NCBI RefSeq assembly: GCF_002072185.1
Contig: NZ_MVIW01000006.1
Location: 1 to 64,000, forward strand
Origin: Actinomyces denticolens
GTDB lineage: Bacteria; Actinomycetota; Actinomycetes; Actinomycetales; Actinomycetaceae
Length of the DNA stretch: 64,000 nt
Direction: 5' to 3'
Under the pieces are notes generated by a model that ran no database searches, had not been told where the DNA came from, and was given only the letters and a program-made list of their open reading frames with translations. Position numbers and translations under genes: made by a program. Shown in pieces: positions 48,500 to 57,289 of this stretch; position 1 is the stretch's first letter, and every line of letters begins with the position of its first letter.

Positions 48500-49348
48500 T
48501 CAGCCGGGGGCGGGCTTGCGCGCGACGATGCCGACAGCGCTCAGCAGCTCGCCCTGCGCTCGGAAGGTCTCGCGCATCGCCCTGATGCGCTCCAGGGCGC
48601 CGGGCGTGCGCCGCACGGCGCGCCAGAAGCGCAGGGCCCCGAGGACCCCCTCATCGGCGATGAGGCGGCGGGGCTCGAGCAGGCGCATCGGGGCCGTCCC
48701 GGTCCACACGACCTCCAGTCCGGCCCCCGTCATGAGGGCGCGCCACTCCTCCTCGGGCAGCGGCCTGGCCCCGACCTTGATGATCCGGGACAGGCGCTTG
48801 CGCGCGGCCTCCCTCTCCTCCTCGCCGCGATCGGCGCGCAGGGCGAGCTCGTGTATCGCATACCGGCCCCCGGGTGCCAGGAGCCGGGCGGCCTCGGCGA
48901 TGATCGCCCTCTTGCCCTCCTCCGACTGCATGGTCAGCATCGCCTCGCCGACGACGAGATCGGCCTCGCCCGTGGGGAGCCCCGTGTCGGCGGCATCGGC
49001 GACCACGTAATCGGCCCCCGGGTGCCCCGCGAGGACGGAGGCGACCTGCTCGCGGCCCTCCGGGTTGGGGTCGACGGCCCGGTACGAGGCGGGGGAGGAG
49101 CCCAGGAGGAGCTCGGCGGTGCGGCCCACGCCCGGCCCCAACTCGACGATGCGACATCCCGGCCGGATGTCGGCGGCCCTGAGGAGACGGCGGGTGAGCT
49201 CGATGCCGCCGGGGCGCAGCACCCGCTTGCCGAGCTTGGCGAGCAGCCAGTGCCCCTGCATTCGGGCCGCCTCCGGCCCCTGGCGCCGGCCGTGCTCGAC
49301 GGGGGTGCTCGTCCCCTCGTCCCGGGGCGGGCGGTGCTCCGACGCCAT
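48500..49348 (-). CDS. Class I SAM-dependent methyltransferase
   Basis: 282 aa. SAM motif I VELGPGVGRTAE (68-79), then YRAVDPNPEGREQVASVLAG and EADLVVGEAMLTMQ and LAPGGRYAIHELAL (motifs II and III) fit a UbiE/small-molecule methylase. The substrate is not predictable. The first gene of a two-gene operon with a cupin; a DtxR-type iron box lies 35-53 bp before the ATG, so the operon is expected to be expressed when iron is scarce. Confidence 0.88.
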   Translation of the reverse strand: MASEHRPPRDEGTSTPVEHGRRQGPEAARMQGHWLLAKLGKRVLRPGGIELTRRLLRAADIRPGCRIVELGPGVGRTAELLLGSSPASYRAVDPNPEGREQVASVLAGHPGADYVVADAADTGLPTGEADLVVGEAMLTMQSEEGKRAIIAEAARLLAPGGRYAIHELALRADRGEEEREAARKRLSRIIKVGARPLPEEEWRALMTGAGLEVVWTGTAPMRLLEPRRLIADEGVLGALRFWRAVRRTPGALERIRAMRETFRAQGELLSAVGIVARKPAPG

Positions 49349-49382
49349 GATTAATTCCTATCGCAGTCGAGAAAAATAAGGA

Positions 49383-49401
49383 TGAGGTCAGACTAACCTG
49401 A
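49383..49401 (-). promoter_or_regulatory. DtxR/IdeR-type iron box
   Basis: Minus strand TCAGGTTAGTCTGACCTCA matches 15 of 19 bases of the consensus TTAGGTTAGCCTAACCTAA and keeps the dyad. It sits directly upstream of the methyltransferase/cupin operon. Confidence 0.7.
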
Positions 49402-49541
49402 TCCCCGGGTTCGTGCCACCCCTCCAGTGAGAGGGTCGGCCGCCCGGCGGACCCTGTGCCGTGAGCGAAAAGGCCGCGGGGGCGGGCATGGCGCCCGGCC
49501 GGCTCGCGTTAGCGTTGGCGTACCGACACGAGAGGACAGAC

Positions 49542-50183
49542 GTGAGCGAGCTCCACACGCGCCCCGGCGCAGTCGCCGCCCCCAGTGCCCACGAGGGCCA
49601 GGGCGCCGGGCTGGGCCTGACCGACTCCATCTACAACCGGCTCCTCAAGGAGCGCATCATCTGGCTGGGATCGGAGGTGCGCGATGACAACGCCAATGCG
49701 ATCTGCGCCCAGATGCTGCTGCTGGCCGCCGAGGACCCCGACAGGGACATCTACCTCTACATCAACAGCCCCGGCGGCTCCGTGACCGCGGGCATGGCCA
49801 TCTACGACACCATGCAGTACGTCCAGCCCGACGTCGTCACCGTCGCCACCGGCATGGCCGCCTCCATGGGGCAGTTCCTGCTCAGCGCCGGCGCCAAGGG
49901 CAAGCGCTACCTGACCCCGCACGCCCGGGTCCTCATGCACCAGCCCTCCGGGGGCGCCGGTGGATCGGCCACGGACATCCGCATCAACGCCGACCTCATC
50001 ATCAAGATGAAGCAGGAGCTCGCGGAGATCACGGCCGCCAACACCGGCCATTCCGTCGAGGAGATCATCGCCGACTCGGACCGCGACCACTGGTTCAGCG
50101 CCCCCGAGGCCCTCGAGTACGGCTTCGTCGACCACATCGTGCGCTCCAGCCGGGAGATCGGCCAGCAGAACGGGGAGAACTGA
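49542..50183 (+). CDS. clpP1: ATP-dependent Clp protease proteolytic subunit 1
   Basis: 213 aa from GTG 49542 (GAGAGGACAG upstream). Serine peptidase of the Clp machine: Ser 108 in [11 protein letters not shown], His 133 in VLMHQPSGG and the Asp in [30 protein letters not shown]-like strand typical (here [15 protein letters not shown]). Followed 1 bp later by clpP2; in actinobacteria the two form one mixed ClpP1P2 particle fed by ClpX or ClpC. Confidence 0.97.
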   Translation: MSELHTRPGAVAAPSAHEGQGAGLGLTDSIYNRLLKERIIWLGSEVRDDNANAICAQMLLLAAEDPDRDIYLYINSPGGSVTAGMAIYDTMQYVQPDVVTVATGMAASMGQFLLSAGAKGKRYLTPHARVLMHQPSGGAGGSATDIRINADLIIKMKQELAEITAANTGHSVEEIIADSDRDHWFSAPEALEYGFVDHIVRSSREIGQQNGEN

Positions 50184-50184
50184 T

Positions 50185-50883
50185 ATGAGCACTCGTCCCT
50201 ACTTCGAGGCCGTCGCGCGCCAGATGGGCCCCGCCGGCGCGGTCGGCGCTGCCGCCGCCATGCCGCAGTCCCGCTACGTGCTGCCCCAGTTCGAGGAGCG
50301 CACCGCCTACGGCTTCAAGCGCCAGGACCCCTACGCCAAGCTCTTCGAGGACCGCATCGTCTTCATGGGCGTCCAGGTGGACGACGCCTCCGCCGACGAC
50401 ATCATGGCCCAGCTCCTCGTCCTGGAGTCCCAGGACCCCGATGGGCTCATCACCATGTACATCAACAGTCCCGGCGGCTCCTTCACGGCCCTGACCGCCA
50501 TCTACGACACGATGCAGTACATCAAGCCGCAGGTGCAGACCGTCTGCCTGGGCCAGGCCGCCTCCGCTGCCGCCGTGCTGCTGGCCGCGGGCAGCCCGGG
50601 CAAGCGCCTGGCCCTGCCCAACGCCCGCGTGCTCATCCACCAGCCCGCCATGGAGGGCATGCACGGCCAGGCCAGCGACATCGAGATCGTCGCCGACGAG
50701 ATCGACCGCATGCGCGCCTGGCTGGAGGATACCCTGGCCGCGCACACCGGCCGGGACCGCGACCAGATCCACAACGACCTGGAGCGCGACAAGATCCTCA
50801 CCGCCGCCGCCGCCAAGGACTACGGCATCGTGGACCAGGTGCTCAGCCCCCGCAAGGCCGCGCCCTCCCCGCACTCCTCCTGA
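50185..50883 (+). CDS. clpP2: ATP-dependent Clp protease proteolytic subunit 2
   Basis: 232 aa; ATG 50185 is 1 nt after the clpP1 stop with GGGGAGA before it. Active-site Ser in GQAASAAAVLL and His in VLIHQPAME. The N-terminal 35 residues are a processed propeptide-like extension. Second half of the ClpP1P2 heteromer. Confidence 0.97.
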   Translation: MSTRPYFEAVARQMGPAGAVGAAAAMPQSRYVLPQFEERTAYGFKRQDPYAKLFEDRIVFMGVQVDDASADDIMAQLLVLESQDPDGLITMYINSPGGSFTALTAIYDTMQYIKPQVQTVCLGQAASAAAVLLAAGSPGKRLALPNARVLIHQPAMEGMHGQASDIEIVADEIDRMRAWLEDTLAAHTGRDRDQIHNDLERDKILTAAAAKDYGIVDQVLSPRKAAPSPHSS

Positions 50884-50912
50884 CGTCCCCTGGCGCCCGA
50901 TCGCCCGATCGG

Positions 50913-51041
50913 TGCCATCCGCCCCGAGCGGTGCGCGCTGCCCCGAGCGGTGCGATCCGCACCCACTGGTGCGGGCAGAACGCACCTGTGGGTGGAATCG
51001 GCACCACTCGGTGCGGAAGGCACCGCTCAGGGCGGATGGCA
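50913..51041. repeat. Large imperfect palindrome (dispersed family)
   Basis: Outer arms of 22 bp (50913-50934 and 51020-51041, one mismatch) enclose a further imperfect stem around GCACCCACTGGTGCG/CGCACCTGTGGGTG. It is related to the element at 41298-41342 (shared CCACTGGTGCG...GCACC core). It directly abuts the 3' end of the VapC-like reading frame. Confidence 0.8.
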
Positions 51042-51061
51042 GCCGTCGGCGCGGTGGCCCC

Positions 51062-51411
51062 CCGGCGTCGAGCTTGCGATCGCAGGTCACCACGGGGGAG
51101 TCGAGGCTCTCCGCGAGGGCGAGATAGGAAGCGTCGTACGCGGTGCACTGGTGCCGCAGCTCCCAGATCCTCTCGGCGAGGGGAGCTCCTTCGCATCGCC
51201 AGATCGTGAGCTCGTAGAAGAAGCGCCGGGCCTCCTGCGCCTCATCGAGGGGCAGGAGGCCGCCGAGCACCATGCCGCGCAGGGCGGAGAGCACCTCGAA
51301 GTCGATGACCTGAGGAGCCGCGAGTTCCCCCGTGAGCAGGTCAAACAGCCGGGCGCTGGGTGTACGCCCCACAAGTCCCTCGATGAGTGCCGAGGTATCG
51401 ATGACAATCAC
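51062..51411 (-). pseudogene. VapC-type PIN toxin, 3' end overwritten by a repeat
   Basis: GTG 51411 opens VIVIDTSALIEGLVGRTPSA and continues through the PIN fold (QVIDFEVLSALRG, TAYDASYLALAE) to VVTCDRKLDAG, with the usual Asp/Glu/Asp residues, about 116 aa. The last 15-20 residues expected for the family are replaced by the palindromic repeat, and the frame then runs without stop through the antisense of clpP2. No antitoxin of intact form is visible before it. Probably dead. Confidence 0.7.
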
Positions 51412-51678
51412 CGGGCCCGCCCCCGCGCCGGCCGAGTGGGATGAACGGAGGTCCTGCTCACTCCCGCCCCTCGCGCACTGCGGAGACGATCTGCTGCGTC
51501 GTCGGCTCGGTGCGACGGGCGGCGCCCCGCCACCGGGTGGGCAATCGCGCAGGGGCTCGCCGGGCCCGGCCCTCGCGCTGGGACGCTCCACCTAATAGGC
51601 TGGCAGTACCCCGTTCCCTGATTCCAGCGGCGCTCCCCGCGCCGCCTGGGAGCGGATCCGACGACACAAGGGGGACAC

Positions 51679-52976
<1,298 letters not shown>

Positions 52977-52980
<4 letters not shown>

Positions 52981-53303
52981 GCGCCTCCGAGGCCGTCGAG
53001 CGGGACATCCCCGGGGTGCCCGCCGACCTCGCGCGCTACCGCGTCACCATCGACAACCTCGACGCCGCCCTCGTCCACCTCCTCGCCGAGCGCTTCCGCT
53101 GCACCCAGCAGGTCGGCGAGCTCAAGGCGCGCCTCGACCTGCCGCCGTCGGACCCCGAGCGGGAGGCCCGCCAGGTCGCCCGCCTGCGGGCACTGGCCGA
53201 GGACTCCGGGCTCGACCCCGTCTTCGCGGAGAAGTTCTTCGCCTTCATCGTCGCCGAGGTCATCCGCCACCACGAGGAGATCCGCGACGAGCTCTCCGCC
53301 TGA
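52977..53303 (+). CDS. Chorismate mutase (AroQ type)
   Basis: 108 aa in ATGA overlap with clpX. Helical type II fold: [40 protein letters not shown] and [16 protein letters not shown] show the usual Arg/Lys ligands of chorismate. Converts chorismate to prephenate for Phe/Tyr synthesis. The coupling with clpX is typical for some actinomycetes. Confidence 0.92.
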
Positions 53304-53308
53304 GAGGC

Positions 53309-53337
53309 CCGGCCCGGGGCGAGAGGCCCCGGCCCGG
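53309..53337. terminator. Terminator between converging chorismate mutase and acyl-CoA ligase genes
   Basis: 12-bp arms (53309-53320, 53326-53337) with one mismatch and a 5-nt loop in the 39-bp gap. Confidence 0.6.
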
Positions 53338-53342
53338 ATCCC

Positions 53343-55226
53343 TCAGACCACCGGCCTGCTGTAGAGCGCGTCGATCTCATCGGCGAAGCGCTCCAGCGCC
53401 TCCGCCCGGCGCACCTTGAGCGAGGGCGTGAGCAGGCCGTTATCGATCGTGAAATCGCCCGGCAGCACCGTGAAGGTCCGGATCGACTCCGCCCGGGAGA
53501 CCGCCTCATTGGCCCGGGCCACCGCCCGCTCCAGGGCCGCGCGCACGCGCGGGTCGCTCACCGCCGACACGGGGTCGAGGTCCTCGATCCCGTGGGAGGC
53601 GAGCCACAGCGGCAGCATCTCCGCGTCCAGCGTCACCAGGGCGCCGATGCAGGGGCGGTTGTCGCCCACGACGAGCACCTGGCTGACCAGCGGGTGGCCG
53701 CGCAGTCGGTCCTCCAGGACGGCGGGCGCCACGTTCTTGCCCCCGGCGGTGACGATGAGCTCCTTCTTGCGGCCCGTGATGCGCAGCGAGCCGTCGTCCT
53801 CGAACGCGCCGATATCGCCCGTGCGCAGCCAGCCGTCCTCCGTCAGCGCCTCGGCCGTGGCCCCGGGGTTGGCGTGGTAGCCCCGGAACAGGCCGATGCC
53901 GCGCACGAGGATCTCGCCGTCGTCGGCCAGTCGCAGCTCAGTGCCCGGCATTGGACCGCCAACCGTGCCGATCCTCATGCTCGCAGGCAGGGTGACGGCG
54001 CAGGGCGCGGAGGTCTCGGTCAGCCCGTAGCCCTCCAGGACGGTCACCCCCGCGCCCCGGTAGTAGTGGCCGAGCCTCTCCCCCAGGGGGCCGCCACCAC
54101 TGATGACATGCGAGACCCTCCCGCCGAGCAGCGCGCGCAGCTTGGAGAACACGAGCCGGTCGAAGACCCTCATCTGGGCCCGCAGGCCGCGACTGGGCCC
54201 CTCCGGGGTATCCAGGGCGCGCGAGTAGGCGATCGCCGTCTTGGCGGCCAGGCGGAAGACCTTCTGCTTGTTGCCGGTCGAGCGCGCGTCCGCGGCGTTG
54301 TAGATCTTCTCGAAAACCCTCGGCACGGCGACGACGAAGGTGGGGGAGAAGGTCGCCAGGTCGTCCACGAGGTGCTTGACATCCGGGGCGTGGCCCATGA
54401 CGCCGCGCTCGGAGCACACGATCGCGATCTCGATGAACCGCCCCAGCACATGGGCCAGGGGGAGGAACATGAGGGCGCGCACCTCATCGGCGGCCAGGAC
54501 CTCGGGAACGTGCTCGCAGGTGTTGACGCCCAGCTGGATGAGGTTGCCGTGAGTGAGCTCGACGCCCTTGGGGCGCCCCGTGGTGCCCGAGGTGTAGACG
54601 ATCGTCGCCAGGTCCGCGCTGGTGAGCGCGGCGGCGCGGGCGTCGAGCCCGGCCCGGTCCACGCCCTTCCCCGCGGCGATGAGATCCGTGATCGCGCCGC
54701 GCGACAGGCACATGACCCGCAGCTCCGCCAGGGCCGCCTGATCGGCGCCGCGGGCGCGGACCGCCTCGACCATCTGCTCCATGCCGGCGTTCTCGACGAC
54801 CACCAGCCTCACGGAGGCGTCGGTGAGGATCCACTCGGCCTGCTCCGCCGAGGAGGTCTCATAGATCGGCACCACGACGAGGCCCGCCTCCCAGGCGGCG
54901 AAGTCCAGGAGGGTCCACTCGAAGCAGGTGTGGGACATGATCGCGATCGCGTCCCCGGGGCGCAGCCCGAGCGACATGAGCCCGGCCGCCACCTCGCGGA
55001 CCTGGGCGCGGAACGCCGTCGCGCTCATGGGGATCCAGCGGCGGCCGACCGAGGGCTTGCGGGCGACGAGCGGGGCGGACGGTGAGCGGCGCACGCGCTC
55101 GGCCAGCGCCCACGGGGCCGTCATCCCGTCGTGGACGGGGACCGCCAGCGGGGTGGAGCGGATGGTGCTGGCAGCGTGCTGCTGGAGGGCCGCCGGCTCG
55201 GCGCCGGGCTGTGCGGGGCTCGTCAT
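53343..55226 (-). CDS. Long-chain fatty-acid-CoA ligase (AMP-forming), copy 1
   Basis: 627 aa. AMP-binding signature YTSGTTGRPKGVE, motif GYGLTETSAP, and the C-terminal GDIGAFEDDGSLRITGRKKE followed by APAVLEDRLRGHPLVSQ. FadD15-like enzymes activate fatty acids with ATP for lipid synthesis or degradation. A close paralogue lies 123 bp upstream on the same strand. ATG 55226 is unopposed by another good start. Confidence 0.92.
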   Translation of the reverse strand: MTSPAQPGAEPAALQQHAASTIRSTPLAVPVHDGMTAPWALAERVRRSPSAPLVARKPSVGRRWIPMSATAFRAQVREVAAGLMSLGLRPGDAIAIMSHTCFEWTLLDFAAWEAGLVVVPIYETSSAEQAEWILTDASVRLVVVENAGMEQMVEAVRARGADQAALAELRVMCLSRGAITDLIAAGKGVDRAGLDARAAALTSADLATIVYTSGTTGRPKGVELTHGNLIQLGVNTCEHVPEVLAADEVRALMFLPLAHVLGRFIEIAIVCSERGVMGHAPDVKHLVDDLATFSPTFVVAVPRVFEKIYNAADARSTGNKQKVFRLAAKTAIAYSRALDTPEGPSRGLRAQMRVFDRLVFSKLRALLGGRVSHVISGGGPLGERLGHYYRGAGVTVLEGYGLTETSAPCAVTLPASMRIGTVGGPMPGTELRLADDGEILVRGIGLFRGYHANPGATAEALTEDGWLRTGDIGAFEDDGSLRITGRKKELIVTAGGKNVAPAVLEDRLRGHPLVSQVLVVGDNRPCIGALVTLDAEMLPLWLASHGIEDLDPVSAVSDPRVRAALERAVARANEAVSRAESIRTFTVLPGDFTIDNGLLTPSLKVRRAEALERFADEIDALYSRPVV

Positions 55227-55349
55227 GACCCCATCATCGCCCGCCGATGCGCCCGACGGGGCCCGAATGCGGCCACGTACGGACCCCGCGCCCCGCCGGT
55301 GGCCCCGGAGCGCGCCCCTGACCTGCGACTTCCGCTGACGGTGAGCGCG

Positions 55350-57284
55350 TCAGGCCTCCGGGCCCCGGCGCTTGCCGGCGTAGATGGAGGCGATGGCGTC
55401 GGCATGGGCCTCCATGACGGCGGCCCGCTTGACCTTCAGCGAGGGCGTGAGCAGGCCATTGGCCTCCGTGAAATCCGTGGTGAGCACGCGGAACTCGCGG
55501 ATCGACTCGGCCCGGGAGACCGCCTCGTTGGTGCGGGCCACGGCGCGCTCCAGCGCGGCGAGCACCTGCGGGTGGGACGCGGCCTCGACCACGCCCATCT
55601 CCGGCAGGCCGTGGTTGCGCAGCCACAGGGGCAGCATCTCCGCATCCAGCGTGATGAGCGCGGAGATGAAGGGCTCGTTGTCCCCCAGGACGAGGACCTG
55701 GCTGACCAGCGGGTGCCCGCGCAGTCGGTCCTCGAGAACCGCCGGGGCCACGTTCTTGCCGCCGGCGGTGACGATGAGGTCCTTCTTGCGGCCGGTGATG
55801 CGCACCCAGCCGTCGTCGTCGATGGCCCCGATGTCACCGGTGCGGAACCAGCCATCGGGGGTGAAGGACTCGGCGGTGGCGGCGGGGTTGTTGTGGTAGT
55901 TCCGGAAGACGCCCAGGCCCCGCACGAGGATCTCCCCGGTCTCGTCCACCCGGATCTCGTTGCCGCACACGGGCGGGCCCACAGTGCCGATCCTGTTGCG
56001 CACATCGAGGTTGACGCAGGTGGGGCCGATCGTCTCGGTGAGCCCGTAGCCCTCGAGGATCTCCAGGCCCATGCCCCGGTAGAAGTGCCCGAGGCGCTCG
56101 CCCAGCGGCCCGCCGCCGGAGATCGCGAAACGGGCGTTGGGCCCCAGCAGGGCGCGGATCGTGCGGTAGACGAGGCGGTCGGCCAGCGCGTGCGAGGCGG
56201 CCAGCGACTTCGAGGGGCCGGCCGGGGCGTCCAGCGCGCGGGAGTACTCGACGGCGACCTTCGCCGCCCAGCGGAAGGTCCGCAGCCTCATGCCGCTGCC
56301 CGCCTTGGCGTCTGCGGCGTTGTAGATCTTCTCCAGTACGCGCGGCACGGCCAGCACGTAGGAGGGACCGAAGGCCTGCAGGTCCGGCAGGAGGGTCTTG
56401 ACGTCCGGGGTGTGCCCGAGCACGCCCTGGCCCGCCAGGGACAGCAGCTCCAGGCAGCGCGCGTAGGAGTGCGCCAGCGGCAGGAAGAGCAGGAGGCGCG
56501 TGTCCGGGCGGTAGAGGAGGTCGGGGATCCAGTGGACGCCGTTGTGCGCCAGGCCCGCCGCGTTGCGGTGGGTGATCTCGACGCCCTTGGGGCGGCCCGT
56601 CGTACCGGAGGTGTAGATGATGGAGAAGATGTCCTCGGGGCTCACGGCGGCCGAGCGGTCCTCGACGACGGTCCGCGAGATCGCCCGCCCGGCCGTGGTC
56701 AACTCGGTGAGCGCATCGCGGTCCAGCGACAGGACCCGGGGGCTCTCGGCGCCGGGATCGGCGGCCGAGCGCGCCCTGATGGCCGCCTCCACCACGAGCG
56801 CATGGCCGGAGGTCTCGGTGATGACGAGGCGGACGTCGGCGTCGTCGAGGATCCACTCGATCTGCTCGGCCGAGTCGGTCTCGTAGATGGGCACGGAGAC
56901 CAGCCCGGCGCGGGCGATCGCCATGTCCAGGAGCGTCCACTCGTAGCAGGTGCGGGACATGAGCGCCACGCTTATTCCCGCCTCCAGGCCCAAACCGATG
57001 AGCCCCGCGGCGATACGGGCGACCTCCTCGCCGAAGGCCCGGGCGGTGATCGGCGTCCATGTGCCCAGTGAGCTGCGCCGCTCGATGATGGGGCGCTCCG
57101 AGGTGCGGGCGATGCGGTCGGCCAGCAGCCACGGGACGGTCCACTCAGACTCCGTGTCGCGGCTGTCGCAGGTGCCGGAGGCCCCCATGGTCAGGGGGCT
57201 GGAGGTGACGCCGTCGGCGACGGTCGTGGCCCCCAGGGACGGGTGGGGCGCGGCGCCGGCGGGCGCGGGGATCCGTTGCGGCAC
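55350..57284 (-). CDS. Long-chain fatty-acid-CoA ligase (AMP-forming), copy 2
   Basis: 644 aa from GTG 57284, 5 nt after the valS stop. Carries YTSGTTGRPKGVE, GYGLTETIGP and GDIGAIDDDGWVRITGRKKD. The first 60 residues are not conserved, so an internal start is possible. It resembles copy 1 over its whole length, so the pair arose by tandem duplication. Likely transcribed with valS. Confidence 0.9.
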   Translation of the reverse strand: MPQRIPAPAGAAPHPSLGATTVADGVTSSPLTMGASGTCDSRDTESEWTVPWLLADRIARTSERPIIERRSSLGTWTPITARAFGEEVARIAAGLIGLGLEAGISVALMSRTCYEWTLLDMAIARAGLVSVPIYETDSAEQIEWILDDADVRLVITETSGHALVVEAAIRARSAADPGAESPRVLSLDRDALTELTTAGRAISRTVVEDRSAAVSPEDIFSIIYTSGTTGRPKGVEITHRNAAGLAHNGVHWIPDLLYRPDTRLLLFLPLAHSYARCLELLSLAGQGVLGHTPDVKTLLPDLQAFGPSYVLAVPRVLEKIYNAADAKAGSGMRLRTFRWAAKVAVEYSRALDAPAGPSKSLAASHALADRLVYRTIRALLGPNARFAISGGGPLGERLGHFYRGMGLEILEGYGLTETIGPTCVNLDVRNRIGTVGPPVCGNEIRVDETGEILVRGLGVFRNYHNNPAATAESFTPDGWFRTGDIGAIDDDGWVRITGRKKDLIVTAGGKNVAPAVLEDRLRGHPLVSQVLVLGDNEPFISALITLDAEMLPLWLRNHGLPEMGVVEAASHPQVLAALERAVARTNEAVSRAESIREFRVLTTDFTEANGLLTPSLKVKRAAVMEAHADAIASIYAGKRRGPEA

Positions 57285-57289
57285 TGCTC

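Noticed and set aside
49500-49535. ClgR operator before clpP1 (GCG-rich region)
   Set aside because: The expected CGC-N5-GCG spacing is not present; similarity is due to G+C content.
50095-51591. 498-codon minus-strand ORF through vapC and clpP2 antisense
   Set aside because: Only the segment 51062-51411 has PIN homology; the rest is shadow of clpP2 and the palindrome.
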